Assembly (NCBI GenBank): GCA_963978905.1
Contig: OZ022256.1
Location: 17,237,731 to 17,301,730, forward strand
Source of the DNA: Trichostrongylus colubriformis
Lineage: Eukaryota; Nematoda; Chromadorea; Rhabditida; Trichostrongylidae
Direction of reading: 5' to 3'
Length of the DNA stretch: 64,000 bases
In this document: one piece after another, positions 34,084 through 44,319 of the stretch
Layout of the letters: each line of letters opens with the position of its first letter
Position numbering within the stretch: the first letter of the stretch is position 1
Notes under the pieces: generated by a model
Database searches by the model: none
Seen by the model: the letters and a program-made list of their open reading frames with translations, nothing else
What the model was told of the DNA's origin: nothing
Translations under genes and position numbers: made by a program

Positions 34084-34522
34084 CTAAAGGAATCGTCCAC
34101 GGAAAATTGAGTTTTTATATTATCCATATATTATGTTGTATTTGCATAATGTGGGCCGCATACTAAATTCAAAGCAAAATGTGAATCCGGCTAAGATACA
34201 GCACCATAAAGTCCTGGCTGGCTGGGCGGGGCCTCCGAGCAATTGCCCACCCCGTCGTCTGCCGAAGTCGGAGACCCGTTGTAAGAGCAGTAAGTTACGT
34301 AAACAGTCCCACACTCCATTAGCAACCGCTGCGGACGAAGGGACGGAGCTTCTACTCGGAGTCCCTGACCACCTAATCAAGAATCTCGGGAGCTGTATCA
34401 TAGCCGAATTCTCATTTTTTGCAAAAACTTTGCCTGCGTCCCTTATTAGGCAAATACAACGTCCTTTATTACAACAAAAATATAAGGACAATAAAAAATT
34501 TCTCCGTGGATGATTCCTCTAC
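34084..34522 (+). mobile_element. MITE-D copy 2
   Basis: It matches 16020-16440 in the same orientation: TAAAGGAATCGTCCACGGAA start, ATGTTGTATTTGC...AATGTGGGCCGCAT, GGCGGGGCCTCCGAGCA, GTTACGTAAACAG and a CTCCGTGGATGATTCCTCTA end. TTAA is decayed at both edges. It begins four bases after the right TA of fold-back mariner E. Confidence 0.8.
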
Positions 34523-34732
34523 GAAACTAAGTATATAACAGCAGTCAACAATTTCTTTTTCGGCTTTCAATTTGTTTTTACTGCTGTGGGAGAAGTGGAG
34601 GGTAAAGATGACATTATACAAAGTGAACTGCAGATTATGTTGGTGCTTCTACGTTGTTACCTAAATGACAAAAACGTGACAGCACCAATAACGGTAACAC
34701 CGGCACCTTTCAATTTTTTGAGGGATGGAGCA

Positions 34733-34871
34733 TAGTAAAGTGCCTGAGGATTACTCTTGCTTACTATGGTGCACAAGTAAGATTACTACTTCTTGGAGGT
34801 GACGACGGAATTCGTCATGATACCGGAAAATTTGCTCCAGCTGAATGGAATGTCAAGTTAAAAGATGAATG
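34733..34871 (+). CDS. Candidate exon 1 of VWA-like block
   Basis: An open frame ends in HDTGKFAPAEWNVKLKDEW at the donor AATG|GTAGGT (34872). The left border is uncertain: an ATAG at about 34732 is the nearest acceptor, and an alternative GTAAGA donor lies inside. The last codon is split, and the next exon supplies its missing base (TG|G, Trp), which supports a true 62-bp intron. The downstream product joins it to a VWA-like fold. If this exon holds the first VWA strand, a MIDAS DxSxS would be expected just upstream; I do not see one. Confidence 0.4.
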
Positions 34872-34933
34872 GTAGGTCTTGCGTTCGCATTTATTAAGCA
34901 TTAGCAAGTGTTTTAGCTGATATGAATTCTTAG

Positions 34934-35021
34934 GTTTGGACTGAAGCAGGATGAATACATGAGTGAACTCAAAGGCTTGAAGTTGAAACCTGGACTCGAA
35001 CGCGCATTCAAAGAACTTGAT
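34934..35021 (+). CDS. Candidate exon 2 of VWA-like block
   Basis: The acceptor ATTCTTAG ends at 34933 and the textbook donor GTAAGT starts at 35022. The 88 bp complete the split Trp codon and give 29 further residues, ending KLKPGLERAFKELD. That resembles the VWA helix with a small loop before an AL-rich segment (family: xGTxLxxALxxA). It ends in phase 0 and matches exon 36757-36849 (phase 0). The intron between them carries the RTE-like endonuclease relic at about 35.24-36.3 kb. Confidence 0.5.
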
Positions 35022-35239
35022 GTAAGTTTATTGCTAGGTTGTTAACAGTCCCATGGCGGCTGGCAGCGCGCTCGGAGGTACAATGACCATCTCCCCGCTT
35101 GACCTGTCTTATTGTTTGATGGACAGTCTCAGTACACATCCGTGAGAGAAACCTCGGAAAATACTGAACGAATTGATGAAATAGGTCATCTTCATCTGTC
35201 ATCACCTTATTCAACGGCTTTGAACGGAAATCGGCATTT

Positions 35240-36310
35240 ATCCATGTTTTGAGCTAGAGTCGCCTAAAGAACCTTCGTGATTCCAGAGGCCAGTGGCCTT
35301 TAGTTTCCTTCGCATAGAGCTCCCATGAAGAAGTCTGATCGTAAACTGGCGATTGTCCAAGTCTTCGTTTGACGTTCCGAGTGATCCATTAGATAACCAG
35401 TCTGGTTCAACGGTAATCCCAATATTGCATGACGTGTCCCACCATATGATCTCCGATTTCTTGGCGAATAGGGCAGCGTTCCTGGTCCCCGCGTCGGCAG
35501 TGTCGTCCCGTTCCGTTGAAACTTCGGAACAAGAGCGACACTGGATAGACAAAACCTTCGATTGAAAGTAATGTAATCGATCTAAATGAGGAATTGTGCA
35601 CCGGGCGAATCCCATGTACGTCGTAGATGAGAGGGCACCTGAAACTGTGAGTTGCCATGGATGGAGCATATAGACATAATAAACTCAGGCAGCCTTTCAC
35701 TCTGCTCATTCCAATCCGTTCCGTGAGTCCCGATGTAAGGTTCGTTATCCGTTCTCCTAGGGGCGGTTTCGGTGTTTGAAGCACCGATGATTATTTTGAA
35801 AGAACAGTTTCCCTCATGGAACTCCTCCAGTTTCACATAAAACGCCTCCAGCTCGTCCTTGACGTAGCTTGATGATGGTGCGTACGCGACGGTGGGTAAA
35901 ACAGGCATTGAGCCAAATCTTTTCAACCGCAAACGTCCGATACGGAATGACAGATTTCCGTTCCTACAGGCCAACGCCTCTCCAGCCCCATGCATGTTTT
36001 GAGGGACCGTACTGCACAAGTCTCCTAAAGGGAGTATAGCGGATAGCTCCTCCTCATCTCGGCCAGTCCGATGAATTCATACTTAGTATACTTAATTGCG
36101 TCATCAGATCTTCGATACTCGCTTCCGATGCTCCTGCGTTGGAGGTTTAGATTGAAATTCTAGCCGATACAGGCAACCTGCTATTGCCATGAGACTACCA
36201 ACCTTCCAAGAGGTCCTACCTACATATTGCCGTCGTATTAAGGGCTTATGGGGATCAGGAGAGTTGGTCTCATCGTTATTGCTGTTCGGTATGTCGAAGC
36301 CCACGAGTAA
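35240..36310 (-). pseudogene. RTE-like LINE endonuclease fragment in intron
   Basis: Minus-strand frame 35582-36019 reads RIGRLRLKRFG, VAYAPSSSY, DELEAFYVKLEEF, KIIIGASNTE (family: IGDFNAK, so the catalytic Asp-Phe is lost here), IGTHGTDWNEQSERLPEFI and HGNSQFQ...RRTWDSPG. These are the ordered landmarks of a hookworm-type RTE endonuclease. The following frames (35238-35669) carry a shifted continuation. No reverse transcriptase follows, so it is a truncated, mutated insertion. It differs from the copy at 21.8-24.5 kb and lies between two phase-compatible host exons. Confidence 0.75.
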
Positions 36311-36559
36311 CTTGCGAGACTCTGTCGTGTGGCTGGGTAGTTAGCCAGGCTGTAACAAAGAAGAACTGTTGTATGTTTGTCGTTAGAATGCAAGTGTTTG
36401 CCTTTATCTAATGCGGAGTATTAACTGCACAATACTGAACACACCCTACACAGTAAAAGCGTTCATGAATACAGAAGGTATGCATGAATCGAGCACTACA
36501 CAAGCAAGTAGTTCTCTTGCTCTCCCTAAATCTGCATACGCCTCAGAGCAAGTACATGG

Positions 36560-36656
36560 TGGCTTTGGTTCGCGATTAATACCATATCCGCCACCTGGAG
36601 CCGTGCCATCTCAGGGCTCGATCCTTCAGCAAGAGAGGTTCCACGGTGAAGGAGGC
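36560..36656 (+). CDS. Weak candidate exon, Gly/Pro-rich
   Basis: The frame ending at 36659 contains GGFGSRLIPYPPPGAVPSQG followed by SILQQERFHGEGG and a stop. Low-complexity Gly/Pro composition suggests a linker or tail. No clear donor or acceptor is present, and it would interrupt the phase 0-0 join between 35021 and 36757, so it may be non-coding. Confidence 0.2.
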
Positions 36657-36756
36657 TAGTGGTATAAAACAGGAATTAGTAAAAACTAAACACAAACCTT
36701 TGAACAACACAGTGCTTCCAATTACCATGTCCAAAGATAATTTTCCATTTTTTCAG

Positions 36757-36849
36757 GGGCGAGTAAGTGCGCGCAAACTGCTCATAATGCTCTTGGACGA
36801 TGAACCCGGGGATATTAAAGAAGCACTGGAGAGCTTGAACAAATTAATT
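36757..36849 (+). CDS. Candidate exon 3 of VWA-like block
   Basis: The ideal acceptor TTTTTTCAG ends at 36756 and the donor GTGAGT starts at 36850. The 93 bp are open and phase 0 at both ends. The product has RVSARKLLIMLLDDEPGDI then KEALESLNKLI, matching the VWA strand and loop (family: R-x3-KVLIVLTDGxSxD then an amphipathic helix). Joined after exon 34934-35021 it reads continuously as a VWA domain: helix, short turn, R-x(4)-K-hydrophobic strand. The TDG motif is LDDE here, so a metal-binding role is doubtful. This is the strongest domain evidence in the candidate gene. Confidence 0.6.
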
Positions 36850-36929
36850 GTGAGTGAAACTTTTTTCTATGTGCCCACAGTATCGGGGTTAGTTCTGCGA
36901 TAGTTGACCGCGGAATGCACAAGTATCAG

Positions 36930-37443
36930 ATGGCAAGATAATTTTTCCGAGAAACAGGACCCCCTTCCCACTTTTGATTCTCGACGCGAACCAGCTGTCC
37001 GTCAAGAAGCGGGTAGCCTGATTTAGTTTTCCATTGGCATGTTGCCAATGGAAAACTAGAGGCTAGGCTACCCGCTTTTTGACGGGAATGTTGAGGGAAA
37101 GTAAACACAAGGGAATGTTGGGAAATACGACAGCATCTATTTTTTGGATTAAGTTTCAAGCTAAAACGGCGAAAGCGCGCCGCAAAACCTTTGATTCTGC
37201 CACATCTCCTTGGCCACTCCCACCCCAGTCAATCGGGAATTACGTCATCGGGAGGCGGGATCGTTGTATCAAGTGGCGGAACAGTTGGACGGTTGCGACG
37301 ATTTGCAGCCCTTCTACAGCTCGGAGGGGCGCTTTTTCACCGCGATTTCTCCACAGATAGCCTTTTTAGGCCTAGGATTACCATGTGAGTGACTTCTTGT
37401 AGAGATTTCTCCATTATCGCATTACCCCTAATGCTGTCTTTAA
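36930..37443 (+). mobile_element. MITE-B copy with internal hairpin
   Basis: It shares GACAGCTGGTTCGCGTCGAG (as complement), AGTAAACACAAGGGAATG, CCTTGGCCACTCCCACCCCA, GTCAATCGGGAATTACGTCA and CGATTTCTCCACAGATAGCC with the other copies. It ends CCCCTAATGCTGTCTTTAA with TTAA at 37440-37443. The left terminus is missing. At 36999-37085 there is a long hairpin not seen in the other copies. It lies in the intron after VWA exon 3. Confidence 0.75.
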
Positions 37444-37539
37444 TAGCAGTCGTATTGTAGTAGTAAACGGTGTATCGGAATTTATCCCTCTCCCATTTTC
37501 TAATAGCTCTCATCAGCCCCTGTGAGCCATTATCCAACT

Positions 37540-37960
37540 CGAAAAGTCACCACTAAAGTCCCCGTATTTTATACCTACGAGTGTGAACATTCCACTGTTA
37601 GCTGGAAGAGCGATACGGATTTGACGATATTCGCCTTTTGACGCTCCTTATCGGATCTATTCAACCGTTATCAATTCGAATCACCCAACATTGATGTACC
37701 CGTCCCACCCATTGAAAACTGGTAGTCGCTCTAGGATCGACCCGAAAGGCGACATTAGCCTTTCGAGGCTCCTAATCAGCCTTTATCAACTGCTATCACT
37801 TTCGGTCCACCACCGCTGGGGTCCCCTTACCACCCACTACATATATCTTTTGTAGAATTCCTTTCCGCTCTGTCGCCTGTGCATCGGAATTCTCCCCTCT
37901 TGAAGCGACATGCAGATAACTTTGTAGGCCTGTTATTGGATGCCTAGGGCGATTCAGCGA
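37540..37960 (-). repeat. Repeat R3 (about 155-bp units), minus orientation
   Basis: It is the reverse complement of the unit array at 60.70-61.21 kb: GATAACGGTTGA.../CTTATCGGA, the GATGTACCCGTCCCACC block, GTCGCTCTAGGATCGACCCG and CACCGCTGGGGTCCCCTTAC. About two and a half diverged units are present. Confidence 0.65.
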
Positions 37961-38677
37961 AAAATCAAATAATTTCGGAAATGAATATGTTTTGGAATGC
38001 AAAATAGATTCATATTTGAATGGGGATTTTCGGGTCTATTCGTCATTATGTGGTGGGTTACCACAGGGCTGCGAACGACTGCAATTTTGATCAGCGATAT
38101 CTACTCTGTAATGAAAGGGTAATGGACATTTTTGGAATGTGTCTCGCATTTTGCCAGTTAGGATCGTGGTGGGGACTTGGCAAAGACAATGACTTGCAGG
38201 AGCCCATGTACAAGCAGAGTACATCGGTAGTCGAGCATTCCTCGACAGGGGGGAGGGAGTTGTCCCTGCCGAGAATTAAGATAAGTGCTAAAATCTCTTT
38301 CGAGAGCAGATGATATGATATTTCGCATCAAACTCGAATGAGGAAATGTGAAATAAATATATGTTTGTTTCAGGTCTCACCTAGCTTTAGGTCACATTGC
38401 AAGTATACAATCCGGCAACAGTTACTAATATTATGAAGGTCAAAAAAATAAGGGGAGGGGTGGTATTTGGTACCCTCGATCCGTAGAGTGGGATCGTACT
38501 GACGCTATTTTCCTCGACAACTGAGAGTGCCCTGTGTACAGGTCGGTGCTTTTATCCTCCCAAACGAGTCCGATTTCTCCTGCCTTGGAGGGATGGAAGA
38601 TTTCTCTTTGGTTGGCTCGGGTGGGCACTGATGCAGGATTCGATATAATGAAACCCGTTTAATAGTGAAACTAGCAG

Positions 38678-38903
38678 AAAAGCAAAGACACCTGTGAACG
38701 TTTCAAAGACCAAAGAGCATGTTCGCAGCCTTACAAATACTCACTATAGAAGCCAAATGGATGACCGTGAATTTCAGACTGGAACTGAGTCACGTATAGA
38801 CAGATTCGTGGCTAGCCGCCTGGGGCATAAAAAGGAGAACCTGAAGAAGTTATCCACGACAGGAGAAGTCTACAAAATTGGCGACGATTTCAAGTCTGCA
38901 TGC
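38678..38903 (+). CDS. Candidate exon with VWA-like C-terminus
   Basis: An acceptor (CTAGCAG, ending at 38677) and a strong donor (GTAAGT at 38904) enclose about 75 open codons. The product starts KTPVNVSKTKEHVRSL, is very basic in the middle (ASRLGHKKENLKKL), and ends STTGEVYKIGDDFKSAC. That ending matches the VWA end (family: L-x-x-[LI]-A-x-x-G-x-V-[FY]-x-[IV]-x-D-[FD]). The start phase (one base left over) does not match the phase-0 end of 36757-36849, so at least one exon is missing between them or another acceptor is used. Confidence 0.5.
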
Positions 38904-39329
38904 GTAAGTTTTCTTTACGCAAAAACTTCAGAAAACTTATGCAAACAAAATAGACCAAGGATTTCTTTCGCTCGGAGTCCGATTCATCTACATTACCTAC
39001 AAAGCATTGCTTGGCCGCATTACGCAGCCTTTGAGTTTCGAAACGCATCTTGATGCTGCGTTCATGGCCAACGTTTTTCTAAATTTTTGGAATTTTCGCG
39101 TCAGGAAAAAGGTACATGTCGATGATAATAACGTCATCCGTACATCCGTAATTTCGGATTTTGAGCGGATTGGCGCATTGAGCGATAAGGAAAAGATAAA
39201 TACCAACCTTGGAGATTAGCGCATCCGCGTATCCACGATTTGTCATTTTCGGTGGGATGGATCAGATACGCATCGTGATTTTGGACGCTCGGTATGCTTG
39301 CGCTTTTTTATCTCCGTTGCCACGAAAAT

Positions 39330-40430
39330 CACATCTCGCTACACATCAATGATACGGCGGGTAAAAACGTTTGATTAGTTTTGATAAGGAGCTCTAGAAG
39401 GCTGATTTTGCCTGATCCGTTTCCTCTCTCAACAAGCATTCGGTTGTCCACACATAGTTGCTGTAGGGGATGGTAGGAAGACCTTAATGGATCATACGTG
39501 ATATGAAGATCAATGCTGATAAGAGCCATTAGCAAGTGACGGAAAGAGATTCTGTAAGCCGCTTACTACTACTACGAAGCGACCACCATAGCTGAAGTGA
39601 CTGATGTTCAGTGTCAACTCAGTGAGCATATTCGATTTTTGTTCTGATATCAGTAGCAACGATATATCGTCCACCCATCCGTCTACCCTTCCAAATAATG
39701 GCTTTGTTTTTTGATACTGCGATTTCATGAATGATTTAGTTACTATCTAGATTTTATACTCTGCAAATGAAGCATCGGTAGCAGGCAGGGGGATACCCTA
39801 TCAATATAAAAGAACTAGAAGCATTCTGAGTGTGCAAATTCCTATCAGTTGATGCGATTGAAACCCAATTTAGCTAACAGTAAATCCGAAATGCTTAGGT
39901 GTGCAACTTTTTATAAGATGGTCCATGGCACCCGAACATTGTTCGTATTTCGATATCAGTGGCAATATTTCGACCTCTGAGGCCGCCGTCAGACTTCGCG
40001 CTTTCGCGACTGCAGCTCGCGATTTTGCAATTTCGCGGCGTCAAACTTTCGCAAGCAATCTGCCACCTTAAAATTGTGCAATGCCGTAGCATCGCGTCCA
40101 GAGCCGCGACACCGCAAAATCGCAAAATCTGACGGTGGCCTGAGGCATGTTGAGTCCTGAATAGTGATGAATTTTTGTGAAGATATCAGCTGGGCTAGCG
40201 CCCGGTACTGCGCTTATCAAAGTGTGAAATGTGGACTTCTGTGATATCGAACTTCTGATCAGAGTCGGTCCTTTCCACATTCGTTGTACCATCTTGTTGT
40301 TCTCGCAGTACTGTGATAGCCCAACTGGTCTTTCAATAATCCGCTTACCCTGGCAGCAAAACAGCCTTCCTCGTGCAAGCGTTTGTGCTGACAATTTGAT
40401 CGATTTTTCCGTGCTCGTCGTCATTTAATG
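39330..40430 (+). repeat. Repeat R4, long diverged copy
   Basis: Blocks correspond in order to 61.21-61.95 kb: TGATAAGAGCCATTAG, TGTTCTGATATCAG...CGATATATCG, CCTTCCAAATAATGG, TTTTTGATACTGCGAT, TCAGTTGATGCGATTGAA and CGCAGTACTGTGATAGCCCA. Related blocks occur at 47.06-47.34 kb. The family is long, AT-rich and non-coding, and is invaded here by the fold-back at 39967-40142. Confidence 0.6.
39967..40142. mobile_element. GC-rich fold-back MITE of about 175 bp
   Basis: CCTCTGAGGCCGCCGTCAGA...TTCGCG at the left is matched by the complement of the right end, CCTCAGGCCACCGTCAGATT...TTGCG, as inverted repeats of about 35-40 bp. The centre is rich in TCGCG/CGCGA words. It sits inside repeat R4, where the other copies lack it. 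Confidence 0.75.
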
Positions 40431-41965
40431 TAGTATTAAACGACTACCTTTTGAACTGATCTTGGTTTTTTTTTCGAGTGAGCGTCAGTAAGGCTAGCAA
40501 AGGAGACAAAACGGTGGCACGTGGCATTTTCTCCAAAATGAAGGAATAACCACTAACAATTTGAGCAGCTAGGAGCCTGTTCCACTATGTATCTTGAAAA
40601 ATACCTAGCTGAAGTGGAAAAATGATCAGTTGAAATGAAGAATCGCTTAGAATGTTGTAAACTTTCAAGACAATTAGAGATATATTTGGTTTATTCCTGG
40701 TTTACTTGCAATTTGCTCCCTTAAATACTTCTCGTAGCTTAGTAGCTTGCGCGGCTACTCAGGGCTCACATAGAGAAAATCTCACCTACAAGAACAAAAA
40801 ATCCAGGCCGGAATCATCCGTCCAGGCACGCACCGCGTTCAACTGTGTGTGGTTGCCAGACCGATGAGGTGGTACGTGGAAATGCCAGAAATCTCAAACC
40901 GCGGATACTCCGATCCGCCTCAATGTTAAGATTGGACGCAGCCTGATGTCACGTAAAGCCTTAGAAAACTGGAAATTCGCGATAGTTCTGTCATATCATG
41001 CACGCTCCACAAATCCAATTCGGGGTTATTGTGGGTCGAAGGAAATGCACACTAAGTAAGGGAGGCAAATTCCAATGAAGCCTGTGAATGGATAAGGTAA
41101 AGAGCTTTGAAAGTGGGTGACATTTTTTATCTGCAAGATGGGCTCCGCGTGCGAGGGATAGTTCGCCGCCCCTTCCCCTTCTCTCCATTGAACTAATGTG
41201 AGTTTGAGCTTGGAGTTACGGTGAAGGAAGCAGATCTGGTGGCGGAAGTTATTTCCATGCGTAATCAGGTTTTATTTCCAACCAGTGAATCATCCACCTC
41301 AACTCTTTCTACCGTAGCCATACTTCCTCACAATCTGCCTGCACTCGTGGATTTACTGGATTGATCAAATTGCAGCTACATCCTCTACATTATCCTTATC
41401 GTAATGATGGCAGGACTGAACGCTTGGCAGTGCTCCTTTTCCAAAATCTTGGAGGGTTTTGAAGGATTTTTACATGTTCGTATCAGAAATCGCATCACTT
41501 CACCAGTCATACTCTACCTGGTCAGCGTGCAGAGCTTCATTTGTAGCTTTTTTTGACCTGGCTTTCTTTTGTTTAGTGCTTCATGAATTCTGGGACTAAC
41601 AATAAGTAAGGTGGAAACGCGCTATGACGGTCAGAAATCAAAACAGCAGGGAAGTATTTCTGTGCATGTGCACTGAGTAGGCTGTACCCTAGCATATTGT
41701 GAGAGTGCATCTGCACAGTATAGTGAGCGTACGAGTCGGCGTGGTCACATTTGATACGCTGACATGGCAACTCACATAATTTCTTGATCTCGCAATTACT
41801 TTGGTCATTTTGCCGGCCAAGTCTGAGCGTCACAAGCGAAAGGCTGCAGAGCATAACCTTTTTTCGCGTCGTAGCGTATAAACTTCCCTTCGACCTTCCT
41901 CCGGATTTGATTTTGAGCTCTATTGTAGAGTTGAGATGCATCTGTTGTGGCTACTCCCGTCAAAA
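40431..41965. other. No gene recognised
   Basis: Short frames only. I see no splice-bounded coding block or inverted terminal repeats. Confidence 0.3.
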
Positions 41966-42159
41966 TATTAGGTTGTTGCAAAATTAATTGGAAATGGACC
42001 GCATACTTCAAACTACTATAACTCAGCTTAAACACAAAATTATTAATCGAAGTAAAAACCATCAGAATCTACACACTTTTGCCAACGAACAGGCAATACT
42101 AAATCTAAGCCTTCACTATAAAAACTACTATCACGAGAATCAACGAAGTCAAGGAAGGC

Positions 42160-43610
42160 TCATTCAACATCGTCCAAATTAGTAAATTGTTTCTGACGCA
42201 GATGAGAATTGAGGGCTCGAAAAAAGTGATAGTCTGTTGGGGAAAGGTCGGGAGAATACGCTGGGTGAGGGAGAACTTCTATACCCAAGTGGGTCAATTT
42301 TTGCCGAGTGATTTGTGAGGTGTGTGGCCTTACGTTGTCCTGCAACAGGATCGGCCCCTCTATTCACCACCGGCTGCCACAATTTTTGCAACTTTTTATA
42401 CATTTGCTCCAGATCACAACAGTAAGACTCTGCTGTGACTGGCTGACCAGGTTGCAAGAAACTGTAATGGATTACACCTTTACAACATCACCACACAGTA
42501 ATCATAACCTTTTTAGGGTGAAGGTCGGGTTTAGGAAAAGTTTTTGGAGGAGCATCCTTATCTACCCAGACTAATCCCCGCTTCCTGTTATCATAAAGAA
42601 CCCATTTTTCATCTACAGTTATAATACGGTTTACAAATGGCTCATTTTTATGGCGAACTAAGAGATTAGAGCAGGTGTCGAAACGTGCCAGACGCTGCTC
42701 ACGGTCAGGTCATGAGGCACCCACTTCGACATCTTCTTCACCTTGCCGATTGTCAGCAAATGTCTGGCCACTGTAGAGTAATGTACGCCTAGGTCTTCTG
42801 CTAACGTACGAGTATTCGTCTCCGGATTTGCTTCGACGGCTCTCCTTAAATCTTGATCATCAAAGACATCATTAGGGGTAATGTGGTAATGGAGAAATCC
42901 CTATAAGAAGTCACTTACATGGTAGTCCTGGGCCTAAGAAGGCTATCTGTGGCGAAATCCCGGTGAAAAAGCGCCCATCCAAGCTGTAGAAACCCTGCAA
43001 ACGCCGCAATCATGCAGCGGTTCCGCCTCTTGGACACGGCGGTCCCGCCTCCCGATGACGTAATTCCCGATTGACTGGGGTGGGAGCGGCCAAGAAGATG
43101 CGGCGGGATCGAAGGTTTTGCGCCGCGCTTTCGCAGTTTTAGCTTGAAGCTCACTCCAAAAAGTAGATTCGTATTTCCAAACATTCCTTTGTGTTAACCT
43201 GGCAACATGCCAATGGGAAAGTAGATCAGACTACTCCCCTCTTGACGGACAGGTCGTCCGCGTCGAGAATCAACAGTGGGAAGGGGGTCCTATTTCTTGG
43301 GTTTTGGGCCATTTCCATCTGTTTTTTCTCCACTATCCTGTTACTAGGCATCTCGACTTTCATATGCACTGTTTCTTTTACTTTTCGTCCGACTTTCCCC
43401 TAATGCTGCCTTTAAGCGATGACCTGCGGCCGCGACCCGACTTCTCTTCGAGATCATAATCGCCAGAAGCAAATTTTCAAACCAGAGCTCCACTTATCGT
43501 TCGCGAGGACAATTCGTCCCAAAAACACTGCAGAGATTACGAGCTGCCTCCGCTGCGGAGTGTTCCAATTTAAACTCATAAAGCATGATGACTCGATAGT
43601 CGCGTCGGTC
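42160..43610 (-). pseudogene. Mariner B transposase, split by MITE and frameshifts
   Basis: Reading minus from 43610, the start is MDRRDYRVIMLYEFKLEHSA (family: M-x-x-R-x-x-R-x-x-x-x-Y-E-F). It is followed by an FGTNCPRERT-type helix-turn-helix region up to the MITE. After the MITE come ANPETNTRTLAEDLGVHYST and KVKKMSKWVPHDL (linker WVPHxL), then VDEKWVLYDNRKR with the first catalytic Asp, LQDNVRPHTS with the second, and YSPDLSPTDYHFFRAL with the third. All three acidic residues survive. The reading frame changes several times (for example near 42.35 and 42.65 kb), so no enzyme is made. It is less decayed than mariner A. Confidence 0.8.
42862..43415 (-). mobile_element. MITE-B inserted within mariner B
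   Basis: Its termini are AAAGACATCATTAGGGGTAA and (complement) TTAAAGGCAGCATTAGGGGA. Internal blocks (CTAAGAAGGCTATCTGTGGC, GGGGTGGGAGCGGCCAAG, CATGCCAATGGGAAAGTAGA) match the other MITE-B copies. It separates the N- and C-terminal halves of the mariner transposase, so it inserted after mariner B. TTAA is present at the right edge and degraded at the left. Confidence 0.85.
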
Positions 43611-43801
43611 CATGATTATACGCAGCCCTGGAAAAGGCCGACTGGAAAACTTAGAGCGACATTCATAGAAGTTTCTGAAAGAGCAGAAAAAGCCCACCTA
43701 ATGGTATGCCTGGCGTTCCTTGGGATGGAATAGTTCAGGGTAAAAAATCTACTTATTTATACATACCTTGAAACCAAAATTAATTTTGCAACCACCTAAT
43801 A

Positions 43802-44319
43802 GCATACAAATATAAACTTTACTCTCTAAATTAACAAATCCATGTTACAACCCAAATTAATTTTCGTGAATTATCATTCTCCACATATAGATGTGCTGAA
43901 GAACACAGAACCAACGTGAATCAACTTGACACCGGCGACGGCGTCCGTGCTCGAAGTACGAACGCGGCCTTACCCTTTTCACGATCCTTTCGATAGATTC
44001 AACTGCAGGCGCACAAGCAAGGTCATTAAATTATCGAAGAGCTCCATAACTTCCGGGTTAGACGCCGGTTCAATCGCTGATGAGGGAACACGGCTAATTC
44101 TCTCCGGGCGCTGCTGTTTGAATTGCTTCCCCGCACGCGCGCATTTGTATGAACGTCAGTGGACGCAGGCTTGAACACTATGCCCTACCGCATGTTATTG
44201 TGAGGAGTTTGCTGTAGTGTATGATACGCAGACTCACTAGGACTGTGCATTGGAAAGTGAGTGTGGAATCCTGAACCTTCCTAATCAGTTAGGGGATGAC
44301 AAAAGCTTCGTCTAAAATA
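43802..44319. other. No gene recognised
   Basis: Short spacer between two mariner elements. The plus-strand frame at 43926-44174 has no splice support. Confidence 0.3.

Larger units (their letters stand above)
41968..43799 (-). mobile_element. Mariner B, interrupted by a MITE
   Basis: The ends TTAGGTTGTTGCAAAATTAA and (complement of right) TTAGGTGGTTGCAAAATTAA are flanked by TA (41966-41967 and 43800-43801). Without the 554-bp MITE at 42862-43415 it would be about 1.28 kb, the normal mariner length. Confidence 0.9.

Noticed and set aside
34084..34522. Frames inside MITE-D as genes (about 125 codons each strand)
   Set aside because: The same DNA at 16020-16440 is a TTAA-flanked MITE and the frames are not conserved between the two copies.
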